A stretch of DNA of 64,000 bases, taken from the NCBI RefSeq assembly GCF_903970965.1, contig NZ_CAJCKW010000007.1, positions 1 to 64,000 on the forward strand, given 5' to 3'. The notes beneath the pieces were generated by a model. It saw only the letters and a program-made list of their open reading frames with translations. It searched no databases and had not been told where the DNA came from. The DNA is from Aureimonas sp. ME7 (lineage in GTDB: Bacteria > Pseudomonadota > Alphaproteobacteria > Rhizobiales > Rhizobiaceae). The number at the start of each line of letters is the position of its first letter. Within the stretch, counting starts at the first letter, position 1. Shown one piece after another: positions 1 to 8,462 of this stretch. The translations under genes were made by a program, and so were the position numbers.

Positions 1-570
1 GAGCTGCGGACTTCCGTTGCTCTGGACATATCTGTCGCCCTCCTTGGGCGCTTGCTCTCACCCGGATCGTTGGGTCGCATCGGCCGGCAACCCGAGTGCT
101 GACGATCCCATGATCAGTGGCAAACCTCGGGATTTGCTGGCCGAGTTCCCATCGCCACAGAAATACGCAACGCGCGTGTTTGCTCAGTTTGGAGAGTTAT
201 GGCCGAAAGCCGCTTTGGTAAGTCCGAACTGCGCTGGAGACCGCTACCGGTGGTCGATAAGGTTGGCGGGACCCCTTTAGCGACACACACAGGTCGTGAT
301 GACAGCATCACCGGCGGATTGCCAGTTCGTAGAGCATGTCCTCACCAACCAAAAAGCAATTATCGGGAAGCTGCCTTCGACAACGCAACGCAGGAGTGCT
401 ACACAAGCACCAAATACGTGCGACATAAGTTATTGAATTTGCTTATTGTATATCGGAAATTTGGCATTCCTTTCCTGGGCACCAGTTCCCCTGATTAGTC
501 AGGGAAGCCAAAGTCTTACGCGACATCACGGGGTTAGGGTCGGCAGCCTGTTCAACAGGACTGTTCAACA
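1..570. other. Non-coding or decayed left flank
   Basis: I see no supportable gene here. Open frames exist (for example 199-498 on the plus strand) but their translations resemble no family I know and show no good ribosome binding site. The stretch from about 360 to 480 is clearly more AT-rich than the rest of the window, as expected of old mobile or foreign DNA. A short direct repeat, CTGTTCAACA, occurs twice at about 547-572, just before the integrase remnant. No tRNA-like fold was found that could mark an attachment site. Confidence 0.4.
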
Positions 571-1082
571 GTGGCCCTTGCAATGCCCCGTCCGTTGAAG
601 CGCTCAAGCACCTCCTACCATCAGTTCGTTCAGCGCATCCGGTCTGACATCACTGCGAAGGCCAGGGGTAGAACGCTGGTCGTTCCGGTCGGGGACGACA
701 GTCATCTTTACCCTCTCCACGAAGGCGCAGGACGTCCGGTTGTCGCTGCGCACGCGAGACCATACCAAGGCCAAGCTTCGTCAGGCGGTCGTCCTCGGCT
801 GTCTGGAGAGCGTCTGGCGAGCCGTACGTGACGGCCCTCGTACGGTGACCCATCAGGAAAACGTAACTCTGGCAGGCGACTGGGACCGAGCCCTCCTGGC
901 GGACTGGAGCGGGTGATTCAACCCGATTTGTTCCTAGCCGAGCGCGCTGTGAGTTTGGACATGGAAGGTCGCCGTGGTTTCTCATTGAGGCAGGCGAAGC
1001 TCTCTCACCGGTCGCTGCGTCGCTCCAGCGCAACACTGACGGCAATTGTCGACCCGACCCCAATATCGCACGTTTCTTCGAG
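571..1082 (+). pseudogene. Decayed site-specific integrase (DUF6538-type N-terminus)
   Basis: Read in three successive frames, this stretch gives the N-terminal part of a tyrosine-recombinase-type integrase with the DUF6538 leader common in rhizobia. Frame one from about 583 reads MPRPLKRSSTSYHQFVQRI and on to KARGRTLVVPVGDD. A frameshift near 705 leads to a second frame with FTLSTKAQDVRLSLRTRD and LESVWRAVRDGP, ending at a stop at 914-916. A third frame from about 978 reads FLIEAGEALSPVAASLQRN and then PDPNIARF. The catalytic C-terminal domain is absent, and the reading is cut where the IS3 relic begins. The family assignment rests on remembered family sequences; the broken frames are seen directly. 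Confidence 0.6.
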
Positions 1083-1223
1083 ACGCCAATCCCAGCGTAG
1101 ACCTTTTTCCATCGATAGAACGTCGCCTCGGCGACCCCATCTTCCAACAGATCTCGCCAACCATGCCTGCCGTCCGCACGCCGGGGCATAGGCGGTCGGC
1201 CTGCAATCCCACCGCTTTGCCAT
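1064..1223 (-). pseudogene. IS3-family orfA relic, frameshifted
   Basis: The minus strand encodes the helix-turn-helix core of an IS3-family OrfA transposase: MVGEICWKMG in one frame (about 1168-1139), then after a shift GVAEATFYRWKKVYAGIG in the next (1138-1085). Intact relatives read GEICRKMGISEATFYRWKKKYAGLGVSE. The downstream leucine-zipper part and all of orfB are missing, and no terminal inverted repeats were found. It abuts the integrase remnant at about 1064-1085, so the insertion sequence probably landed in the integrase before both decayed. Confidence 0.65.
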
Positions 1224-1469
1224 GCAGCGTCGGTCGCCGACCCGGACTGGATCCCTACGACAACGGCAACTCGGTCAAACGCGTCATGTGCGCGGCTAGA
1301 GGAATGGCTTGCTATCGCCTCCAATACGAGCAAGCAACCGTCGGCCTTCGTGGTCCCTCCGCCTCGCCGTTGCGCTTGATGAGCTCGATCGCGAGCATGC
1401 CACTGGGGTTAGGCGACCGACTCCGGTTCTTCTCGCGACAAGCCATCGTCCCCTCGCGATTCAGATCGA
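1224..1469. other. Decayed gap between IS relic and operon end
   Basis: No recognisable gene remains in this stretch between the transposase relic and the 3' end of the minus-strand monooxygenase operon. Open frames cross it on both strands but none has a recognisable domain. It probably belongs to the same decayed mobile segment. Confidence 0.35.
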
Positions 1470-2699
1470 TCAGCGGATCCCGAGCGTCGGCTGTGCGATG
1501 CCCAGCGCCTGCTTGCCGATCGTTCCCTTCTGCTTGTCGATGTTGTCGTGCAGCGACAACGTTCTGGCATTGCGCCAGTATAGATCGGCGGCGTGGCGAC
1601 GTGCCGTCGATCGGGCACCGCACAGGACGAACAGGTCGCTACCGATCTGGACCGCCGACTGGCTGACGAAGACCTTGAGGATGTACATTCGCCGCGACAG
1701 TTCCGGTAGCACGTCGAAGTCGCCCGCGACGGCCCTGTCGTAGAGAGGCGCGATGCGCTCCAGGAGCGCGAGGCCCGCCTCGACGCCGACGGCGAGATCG
1801 GCGATGCGCAGCTGGACGTTGGGCTCGTCCGCCGTTCTTTCATAGCCGGCGGTCGGGCGCCGCTGCGTGTTGGTGTAGTCGATGGCGTAGGCGAGCGCGC
1901 CTTCGGCCATACCGGCCAGCATCGCCGCGAACCCGGTCTGGTACAGGGAGCCGAGCGTTCTGGCGCGCGGCACCGCACCCGGACCTCCGATCACCTGGGA
2001 GGCTGGAAGCGGGTATCGGTTCGCAATCAGGGTGCCGCTCGCGGTGGCGCGCTGACCCAGATTGTCCCAGTCGTCGATGATCTCGATCTCCGGGCGATCG
2101 AGGCGCAGGGGCGTCAGCAGCCAGTTGTCGGGCTCGGGAAGCGTCGTCGCCACGCAATGGATCAGCCCCCAGGCCGCGCCGGGGGAGCCGGTCGCGAAGA
2201 CCTTGCGCGCGGTGACGAACCAGCCGTCCGGCGCGGGCTCGGCACGGGACGAGAAGCCGACCCGGTTGCCCGTGGCGTCGAAGCGGTCCGTCGGCTCGCT
2301 GCCGACGAAGCAGAACAGCTCGCCGCGCTCTCGGACACCGTCGGCGAAGGGTTCGGCGGCGGCGGCTCCGCCGACCTGCTGGATGGTCAGGAGGGCGTTG
2401 CAATGGGCGGAATAGATCTGCGCGGTGTTGGAGCACGCCCCTGCGAGGCGGCGCAGAAGATCGAAATAGTGCCCATAGGAGGTCCCCTCCCCCCATCCGA
2501 TCCCGCCGAGCCGGCGCGGCAGCGGCAGGGCAAGGAGGCCGGCCCGGCGCAGCAGGTCGATGCTGGCATGGGGATAGGTGCCGTCGGTGTCCACCAGGGG
2601 CGCCATCTCGCGCAACGAGGGAAGCACGCGCTCCAAGGCCTCGTCCAGCGCCTCCGGCGTCGCGATGTTTGGGTAGCGACGGGCTGGAGCGGCGTTCAT
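1470..2699 (-). CDS. Acyl-CoA dehydrogenase-fold flavoprotein (DszC/SfnB-like)
   Basis: This 409-residue protein has the acyl-CoA dehydrogenase fold seen in flavin-dependent monooxygenases such as DszC and in SfnB-type sulfur-acquisition enzymes. An all-helical N-terminal domain holds DLLRRAGLLALPLPRRLGG (residues about 50-70); a central beta domain includes WFVTARKVFATGSPGA; the C-terminal helical domain ends with the LHDNIDKQKGTIGKQALG motif, which corresponds to the flavin-binding C-terminal helix of this group. Start: the ATG at 2699 overlaps the stop of the upstream monooxygenase (ATGA), so the two are translationally coupled. Family members oxidise sulfur- or nitrogen-containing organics with reduced flavin supplied by a separate reductase; no reductase is present in this operon. 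True acyl-CoA oxidation is a less likely alternative. The substrate is unknown. Confidence 0.8.
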   Translation of the reverse strand: MNAAPARRYPNIATPEALDEALERVLPSLREMAPLVDTDGTYPHASIDLLRRAGLLALPLPRRLGGIGWGEGTSYGHYFDLLRRLAGACSNTAQIYSAHCNALLTIQQVGGAAAAEPFADGVRERGELFCFVGSEPTDRFDATGNRVGFSSRAEPAPDGWFVTARKVFATGSPGAAWGLIHCVATTLPEPDNWLLTPLRLDRPEIEIIDDWDNLGQRATASGTLIANRYPLPASQVIGGPGAVPRARTLGSLYQTGFAAMLAGMAEGALAYAIDYTNTQRRPTAGYERTADEPNVQLRIADLAVGVEAGLALLERIAPLYDRAVAGDFDVLPELSRRMYILKVFVSQSAVQIGSDLFVLCGARSTARRHAADLYWRNARTLSLHDNIDKQKGTIGKQALGIAQPTLGIR

Positions 2700-4033
2700 G
2701 GTGTGGCTCCGCTCGGCAACAAACCGAGATTGTCCCGCAAGGTCCGCCCGGAATACTCGTTGCGCGCCAAGCCGCGACGCCGTAATTCGGGCAGGACGAG
2801 GCCGACGAAATCCTCCAGCCCGCCCGGCAGCGTCGCGGGCATGATGTTGAACCCGTCCGCCGCGCCGCCCTCGAAGCGCTCCTGCAGCACGTCGGCGATC
2901 TCGCCGGCCGTGCCGATCACCTGCCAATGTCCGCGCGCGCCGGAAATGCGCCGCGCCAGATCGATCAGGGACAGGTTCTCCTCGCGCGAGAGCTTCATTA
3001 GGAGCGCGTGGCGCCCCTTGTTGGCCTCCGTCGCCGGCAGATCGGCGGGCAGCGGCTCGTCGAGCGGGAAGGCGTCGAGCCCGCCGGTTCCCAGATGCTG
3101 GCCAAGTAGCGCCAGGGCGACCGCGTCGGGCGTCAGCGCCTGGAGCTCGGCGAACTTGTCCTCCGCCTCGCCGCGCGTCCGACCGACGACGGGAAACACG
3201 CCCGGCATGATCGCCAGCTCGTCCGGCGACCGGCCGAAATGCGCCATCCGTCCCTTGAGCCGCCGGTAGAAGTCCTGCCCGTCCGCCAGCGTCTGGGCCG
3301 CCGTGAAGACGACCTCGGCGGTGCGTGCGGCCAGATCGATGCCGGCCTGCGAGGAGCCGGCCTGGACGACCACGGGGCGGCCCTGCGGCGAGCGAGCGGC
3401 GTTGAGCGGCCCGCGCACCGAATAAAACCGTCCCTTGTGGTCCAGCGCATGCAGCTTGGCCGGGTCGAAGTATCGGCCCGATGCGCGGTCGAGAACCAGC
3501 GCGTCCGCCTCGTAGCTGTCCCAAAGGCCGCGCACCACGTCGACGAACTCCTCGGCCCGGGCGTAGCGGTCGCCGTGCGCGTCCTGCCGGTCGCGCGAGA
3601 AGTTCCGCGCTTCCATGTCGGTGGTCGACGTCACGAGGTTCCAGCCGGAGCGCCCGCCGCTGATATGGTCGAGCGAGGCGAACGTGCGCGCCACCTGGTA
3701 GGGCTGGCTGTAGCTGGTGGAAACGGTCCCGACGAGGCCGATATGGCGGGTCTGGGTGGCCAGCGCGGCCAGAAGGGACAGCGGTTCGAAATGCGCCCCG
3801 CGCGATGTCTGTGCGGCGATGCCGAGGTCGGGCTCGCGGATGCCGGCGCCGTCCTCAAGGAACAGAAGATCGAACTTGGCATCCTCGGCAAGGCGCGCGA
3901 AGCGGACGTAGTCGTCGATCTCGAAGCCCGAACGCTCCGCGCTGTCCTGGTGGCGCCAAGCCGCGAGATGGTGGCCGGTAGCGTAGAGAAACGCGCCGAG
4001 CTTCATCGGGGTCCGGGAGCGGTCCTTCGCCAT
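2696..4033 (-). CDS. LLM flavin-dependent monooxygenase, NtaA/SnaA/DmoA type
   Basis: A 445-residue bacterial-luciferase-like TIM-barrel monooxygenase of the NtaA/SnaA/DszA/DmoA subfamily, which uses FMNH2 and O2 to cleave C-N or C-S bonds. Typical family segments are visible: the N-terminal LGAFLYATGHHLAAWRH, the barrel segment ASLDHISGGRSGWNLVTS near residues 125-142, and VVQAGSSQAGIDLAA near 225-240. The C-terminus ends in TLRDNLGLLPSG, characteristic of this group. Length is normal. It overlaps the aldolase upstream and the DszC-like gene downstream by 4 bp each, so it sits inside one coupled operon. The flavin reductase partner must be encoded elsewhere. The exact substrate cannot be read from sequence. 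Confidence 0.88.
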   Translation of the reverse strand: MAKDRSRTPMKLGAFLYATGHHLAAWRHQDSAERSGFEIDDYVRFARLAEDAKFDLLFLEDGAGIREPDLGIAAQTSRGAHFEPLSLLAALATQTRHIGLVGTVSTSYSQPYQVARTFASLDHISGGRSGWNLVTSTTDMEARNFSRDRQDAHGDRYARAEEFVDVVRGLWDSYEADALVLDRASGRYFDPAKLHALDHKGRFYSVRGPLNAARSPQGRPVVVQAGSSQAGIDLAARTAEVVFTAAQTLADGQDFYRRLKGRMAHFGRSPDELAIMPGVFPVVGRTRGEAEDKFAELQALTPDAVALALLGQHLGTGGLDAFPLDEPLPADLPATEANKGRHALLMKLSREENLSLIDLARRISGARGHWQVIGTAGEIADVLQERFEGGAADGFNIMPATLPGGLEDFVGLVLPELRRRGLARNEYSGRTLRDNLGLLPSGATP

Positions 4034-4839
4034 CAGGCCGCTCCCGCCGTGGCCATCGTGTCGAACGCCGACTTGATCCGTTTAGCCTCGCGCATCAGGA
4101 GCGTCTGGTCGGACGCGTAGAGGATCACCCGGATCCCCTGATCCTCGAGCAGGCGGACATCGTCCAACGATCCGGCGAAGGCACTGATGGAGAGGTCGTG
4201 GCGGGCGGCTGCCCGGACGATCCGGGCGCTCGCCTCGCGCATCGCGGGCGAACCCGGATCGGTTTCGCCGAGCGCCACCGACAGATCGCCGTAGCCGATG
4301 AACAACCCGTCGAGGCCCGGCACGGCCGCGATCGCCTCGACGTTCTCCAGGCCGTCGCGATCCTCGATCTGGGCGATCACCGCGACGTAGTCGTCGGCCT
4401 GCGTCAGATGTTCGGCGCGTGGAAGGAGCCCCCAGTTGGCGGCTCTCGTGGCCAGCGCGAAGCCGCGCTGGCCGTTCGCGTAGCGGGCGGCCGCGACGAT
4501 CGCCGCCGCCTTGGCCGGTGTGTCGACATGGGGCACGATCACGCCGTTCGCCCCGACGTCGAGCGCCCCCAGGATGGCATGCGCGTCGGCGCTCGGCGTG
4601 CGCACCAGGGCGGCGATGCCGGCCGCGCGCGCCGCCAGCACGGCCTCGTCCGTGCGGTGGCGGTCGAAGGGGGCGTGCTCCTGGTCGACGATCACGAAAT
4701 CCCATCCGAGCGCGCCGAGGATTTCCGTCGGCTGACCGGTCAGGAATTTCAGGAAGGTGCCGAGCAGACGCTCGCCGCCGCGCAGCCGGCGCCGGAATTC
4801 GGCCTGCCGGGTCAATTGATCTTGAAAGCGCATCGACAT
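4033..4839 (-). CDS. HpcH/HpaI-family aldolase
   Basis: A 268-residue class II pyruvate-type aldolase of the HpcH/HpaI (GarL) family. These enzymes are divalent-metal TIM barrels that reversibly split 2-oxo-4-hydroxy acids into pyruvate and an aldehyde. The catalytic His is in DQEHAPFD (His55), the substrate-binding Arg in LVRTPS (Arg80), and the metal ligands in AQIEDRDG (Glu159) and GYGDLS (Asp185). The chosen ATG (4839) lies one base after the upstream stop, giving TGAGATG; the alternative ATG two codons further on (4833) is equally possible. Lying between two flavin monooxygenases, it may process the carbon skeleton released after oxidation. That role is inference. Confidence 0.85.
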   Translation of the reverse strand: MSMRFQDQLTRQAEFRRRLRGGERLLGTFLKFLTGQPTEILGALGWDFVIVDQEHAPFDRHRTDEAVLAARAAGIAALVRTPSADAHAILGALDVGANGVIVPHVDTPAKAAAIVAAARYANGQRGFALATRAANWGLLPRAEHLTQADDYVAVIAQIEDRDGLENVEAIAAVPGLDGLFIGYGDLSVALGETDPGSPAMREASARIVRAAARHDLSISAFAGSLDDVRLLEDQGIRVILYASDQTLLMREAKRIKSAFDTMATAGAA

Positions 4840-4840
4840 C

Positions 4841-6163
4841 TCACGGATCGGCGGGATTGCGGTCGGGATGGGCGGGGAACAGACGGGCGCGCAGGGTCGG
4901 TGCCTCGTAGGCCTCACGGAACAGGCCGCGTCGGCGAAGGATCGGCAGGACCCTGGCGTAGAACAGGTCCGCATCGCGCGGTAGAAGCGGCGGCTTCAGG
5001 TTGAAGCCGTCGCAGGCGCCCGTCGTGAACCAGTCCTCCATGACGTCGGCGACGTCCTCGGCCGTTCCGACCACTTCGAGATGGCCGGCGGTGACGGCAT
5101 GCCGGCGCGCCGTCTCGGCGAGCGTGTAGCCGCCGCGCCGCGCCAGCGCGATGATGTTGTCGCGCCGGGTCTGGCCGGCATTGGAAGGAGGAACCTCGGG
5201 AAAGGGCTTGTCCCAGTCCTGCGGTGCGAACGGCACGCCGCCGAGCTGGTTGGATAGCATGTCGACGGCCTCGGCCGTCGGGATCAGCGCCAGGAGTTCG
5301 TCGTAGCGCGCCTCGGCCTCCTCGCGCGTCGCGCCGATGAAGGGCGAGATGCCGGGCATCACGTGGAGCTGGTCCGGGCCGCGGCCGTAGCGTTCCAGCC
5401 GGCCCTTCAGGTCGGCGTAGAACGCGCGCGCCGTGTCGATATGGTCCTGCACGGTGAAGACGCATTCGGCGGTCGCGGCGGCCAGTTCCATCCCATCGTT
5501 CGACGAGCCGGCCTGGAAGATCACCGGTTCGCCCTGCGGCGAGGGGCCGACGTTCAACGGGCCCCGGACCGAGAAGTGGGGCCCGACATGCTCCGTCAGG
5601 CGGACCTTGGCCGGATCGAAGTAGACGCCGCTCGCCTTGTCGAAGCGAAAGGCGTCCGCGTCCCAGCTCTGCCAGAGCTTGCGCACCACCTGCGCGAATT
5701 CGCGCGCGCGCCGGTACCGGTCCGCATGGCGATAATGGGTGTCGAGGTTGAAGTTCTGCGCTTCGGGCAGGAACGACGTCGTCACCAGGTTCCAGCCGAC
5801 GCGGCCGTGGCTGATGAGGTCGAGCGAGGCGAACCGGCGGGCCACGTTGTAGGGTTCGTTGAACGAGGTGGTCATCGTGGCGACGAGCCCGATCTCGCGC
5901 GTCACCATGGCCAGAGCGGCCAGGAGCGTGGACGGATCGAAGGAGGAGGCCTGGGGCGTCATCGCCTGGTTGGCGCGCTCGGCGGCCGTGTCGGAGAAGA
6001 ACAGGAGATCGAGCCCCGCCGCCTCCGCCTCGCGCGCGATCCGGGCGTGGTAGTCGAAGTCGTAGGCGACGTTTTCCGGCGCCTCGGGGTGCCGCCAGGC
6101 GCCGAGGTGGTGGCCGAACGGAAAGATGAAGAGGCCGAGCGTCATCGTGCGGGATGCGAGCAT
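4841..6163 (-). CDS. LLM flavin-dependent monooxygenase, NtaA/SnaA/DmoA type
   Basis: A 440-residue paralogue of the monooxygenase two genes downstream, with the same family landmarks: LGLFIFPFGHHLGAWRHPEA at the N-terminus, ASLDLISHGRVGWNLVTT near residue 120-137, and IFQAGSSNDGMELAA. The two are clearly diverged copies of one family, so they probably act on different steps or related substrates instead of being redundant. It requires reduced FMN from an external reductase. The gene is first of the enzyme block and follows the transporter genes after a 17-bp gap, so transporter and enzymes are likely one transcript. Substrate unknown; organosulfur compounds or aminocarboxylates are the usual ones for the family. 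Confidence 0.87.
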   Translation of the reverse strand: MLASRTMTLGLFIFPFGHHLGAWRHPEAPENVAYDFDYHARIAREAEAAGLDLLFFSDTAAERANQAMTPQASSFDPSTLLAALAMVTREIGLVATMTTSFNEPYNVARRFASLDLISHGRVGWNLVTTSFLPEAQNFNLDTHYRHADRYRRAREFAQVVRKLWQSWDADAFRFDKASGVYFDPAKVRLTEHVGPHFSVRGPLNVGPSPQGEPVIFQAGSSNDGMELAAATAECVFTVQDHIDTARAFYADLKGRLERYGRGPDQLHVMPGISPFIGATREEAEARYDELLALIPTAEAVDMLSNQLGGVPFAPQDWDKPFPEVPPSNAGQTRRDNIIALARRGGYTLAETARRHAVTAGHLEVVGTAEDVADVMEDWFTTGACDGFNLKPPLLPRDADLFYARVLPILRRRGLFREAYEAPTLRARLFPAHPDRNPADP

Positions 6164-6180
6164 ACGGGTAACGTCCGGTG

Positions 6181-6933
6181 TCAGGCCGCGAGCGTGCCGG
6201 CGAGCCCACCGTGCACCTGCGCCAGGAATTGCCGCAGACGCGGCGTCTGAGGATCGAGGAAGAGAGCATCGGGCGTACCGGTCTCGACCACGCGCCCATG
6301 GTCCATGAAGACGACCCTGTCGGCGACCCGGCGCGCGAAGCCGATCTCATGGGTGACGCACACCATGGTGACGCCGGCCGAGGCGAGTTCCATCATCGCC
6401 TGCAGCACCTCGCCGACCATTTCCGGGTCCAGCGCCGAGGTGGGCTCGTCGAACAGGAGGATCTCCGGGTTCATGCAAAGCGAGCGGGCGATGGCGGCGC
6501 GCTGCTTCTGCCCGCCCGACAGCTGCCCGGGAAACTTTTGCGCATGCGCTTCCATACCGAGCCGGCGCAGCTGCTCGAGCGCGGCCTCCCGGCTCTCGGT
6601 CCTCGATCGCCTCAGGACGCGCCGCTGCGCGATCGTGCAATTGTCGAGCACGGTGAGATGGGGAAACAGGTTGAAGTCCTGAAACACCATTCCGACCTTG
6701 CCGCTGAGAGCTCTCGCCGGGTCGACACGACCGTGGAGCGCCTCGCCGCAGACGGAAAGCGTGCCGCCGCTCACGCTTTCGAGGCCTGCGAAGCAGCGGA
6801 TCAGCGTCGACTTGCCCGAGCCGGACGGGCCGCACACGACGATCCGCTCGCGCCGGTCGACCGCCAGCGACACCTCGTCGAGGACCAGGGCGTCGCCGAA
6901 GGATTTCGAGATGGCTTGCGCCTCTATCAGCAT
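6181..6933 (-). CDS. Polar amino-acid ABC transporter ATPase (GlnQ/TcyN type)
   Basis: A 250-residue ATP-binding subunit of the polar amino-acid (PAAT) ABC family. Walker A is GPSGSGKST (residues 35-43), the signature LSGGQKQR (138-145), Walker B ILLFDEP (158-164), and the switch His follows in CVTHEIGFA. The ATG at 6933 was chosen because the family starts with a LIEAQAISKSFG-like beta strand; the open frame upstream is not conserved. It powers the two permeases encoded next to it. Co-location with sulfur/nitrogen monooxygenases suggests import of a sulfur amino acid or a related amine, but the family cannot be narrowed further by sequence alone. Confidence 0.92.
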   Translation of the reverse strand: MLIEAQAISKSFGDALVLDEVSLAVDRRERIVVCGPSGSGKSTLIRCFAGLESVSGGTLSVCGEALHGRVDPARALSGKVGMVFQDFNLFPHLTVLDNCTIAQRRVLRRSRTESREAALEQLRRLGMEAHAQKFPGQLSGGQKQRAAIARSLCMNPEILLFDEPTSALDPEMVGEVLQAMMELASAGVTMVCVTHEIGFARRVADRVVFMDHGRVVETGTPDALFLDPQTPRLRQFLAQVHGGLAGTLAA

Positions 6934-6980
6934 GTCGATGCTCCGGGGACGGACGGGGCCACGAGCCCCGTCCGAATGGG

Positions 6981-7808
6981 TCAAAGGACGGGAAACTTCG
7001 GCAGCGGCGCGTTGAACCACTTGGCGTGGATGGCATCGAGTTCGCCGTTGACCTTCACGAAGTAGAGGAAGGTATCGAACCAACGGCGCAGGTCGTTGTC
7101 CTCGCGGCGCACGGCGATGCCGTTGAACTGCTGGCGGAACAGGATCTTCGATTCGGCTTCGAGCGAGGGATTGGCCTTGTTGATGATGCCGACCACCGTC
7201 GAGGCCGAATTGGTGATGGTGTCCACTTGGCCCGACAGAAGGGCCTGGATCATGTCGGCGTCGCTCTCGAAGCGACGGATGTCGGTCCCTTCAGGGGCGT
7301 TCTCGACGGTGATCTGCTCGTTGGTCGTCCCGCGCGAGACGCCGACCCGCAGGTTCTTGAGGTCGGCCACCGTCTCGACCTTGGTGGCCTTGGCGGCGAT
7401 GATCGACAGATCGGTGCCCGAATAGGGCTGCGAGTAGGCGATCTGCTTGGCGCGGTCCGGCCGGATGCCGACCACGTTGAACAGGGCGTCCACCTTGCCG
7501 GACAGAAGATAGGGGATGGCGTTGGCGAACACGGCGGGAACGAGTTCCACCTCGACGCCGAGGTGCTTGGCCGCCAGGCGTGCGACGTCCACCTCGTAGC
7601 CGACGAGCTCGCCCTTCTCGTCGACCGAGCCGAACGGAGGGAACTGGTCGATCACGGTGACCACCAGCTTGCCCTTCGCCAGAACCCGGTCGAGGCTGGC
7701 ATCGACCGGATTGTCCTGTGCCCGCGCGGCGATTCCGGGCCCAAAGGCCGCCGCCAGGGCGACCAGCGCGATCGCGAGTGTCTTTCGCATCCGTCTCATC
7801 TTTTCCAT
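6981..7808 (-). CDS. Periplasmic amino-acid-binding protein of ABC transporter
   Basis: A 275-residue type II periplasmic binding protein (bacterial solute-binding family 3). Residues 1-30 form a Sec signal peptide with a MRKTLAIALVALAAAFG core and an ARAQ cleavage region. The mature part opens with LAKGKLVVTVIDQFPPFG and has the hallmark GYEVDVARLAAKHLG. The start at 7808 directly follows the stop of the upstream permease (TAGATG); the ATG at 7790 is an alternative that would shorten the signal peptide by six residues. It delivers ligand to the neighbouring permease pair. The cystine/polar amino-acid group is the closest in my judgement. Confidence 0.88.
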   Translation of the reverse strand: MEKMRRMRKTLAIALVALAAAFGPGIAARAQDNPVDASLDRVLAKGKLVVTVIDQFPPFGSVDEKGELVGYEVDVARLAAKHLGVEVELVPAVFANAIPYLLSGKVDALFNVVGIRPDRAKQIAYSQPYSGTDLSIIAAKATKVETVADLKNLRVGVSRGTTNEQITVENAPEGTDIRRFESDADMIQALLSGQVDTITNSASTVVGIINKANPSLEAESKILFRQQFNGIAVRREDNDLRRWFDTFLYFVKVNGELDAIHAKWFNAPLPKFPVL

Positions 7809-8459
7809 CTAGGTTGTCAGGGGGAACTTGCGCTCGAGATGCTGGCAGAGCTTCGACAGCGGCCAGCACATCAGGAAGTAGAGAAGCGCGACCAGCCCGA
7901 AGATCGTGAACGGGTTGAACGTCGCGTTGTTGATCGTCTGGCCGGTCTTGGTCAGCTCCACGAAACCGACCACCGAGGCGAGGGACGTCGCCTTGACGAG
8001 CTGGATGAAGAAGCTGATCGAGGGAATGAGGGACAGGCGCATGGCCTGCGGCAGCACGATGTCGCTGAGGATGGCGATGCGCGTCATTCCCAGAACGCGC
8101 GCCGCCTCGATCTGCCCCTTGGGCAGCGCCTCGATCGAGCCGCGCAGGATCTCCCCGAGATTGGCGCTGGCAAAACAGGCGAAGGACAGGCTGACGGCGG
8201 TCCACGGACCGACGTCGAAGCCCAGGAACACCGGCGGCGCGAAGAACGCCAGAAGCATGATGATCAGCAGCGGAACGCCCTGGAAGAAGCGGATCCACGC
8301 GATCGCGACCACCCGGACCGGCGCGCTGCGCGACGCGCGCATCAGCCCGACCACGAAGGCGCCGAGCGAGCCCGACACGAAGGCGACGGCCGCCAGCGCG
8401 ATCGTCCAGCGCACCGCCGACACGATCATCCAGACGTCGTAGGAGGTGAAGTCCCGCAT
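7809..8459 (-). CDS. Amino-acid ABC transporter permease
   Basis: A 216-residue inner-membrane permease of the HisM/GlnP family with about five hydrophobic segments. The EAA loop that docks the ATPase reads EALPKGQIEAARVLGM (about residues 109-124). It lies immediately upstream of the binding-protein gene in the transcript, with no gap, and three bases downstream of the second permease, so the two probably form the heterodimeric channel. Gene order permease-permease-binding protein-ATPase is one of the usual PAAT arrangements. Confidence 0.9.
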   Translation of the reverse strand: MRDFTSYDVWMIVSAVRWTIALAAVAFVSGSLGAFVVGLMRASRSAPVRVVAIAWIRFFQGVPLLIIMLLAFFAPPVFLGFDVGPWTAVSLSFACFASANLGEILRGSIEALPKGQIEAARVLGMTRIAILSDIVLPQAMRLSLIPSISFFIQLVKATSLASVVGFVELTKTGQTINNATFNPFTIFGLVALLYFLMCWPLSKLCQHLERKFPLTT

Positions 8460-8462
8460 GCT

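Noticed and set aside
199-498. A 99-codon frame at the left end as a gene
   Set aside because: No family resemblance and no good ribosome binding site, and it lies in a decayed segment.
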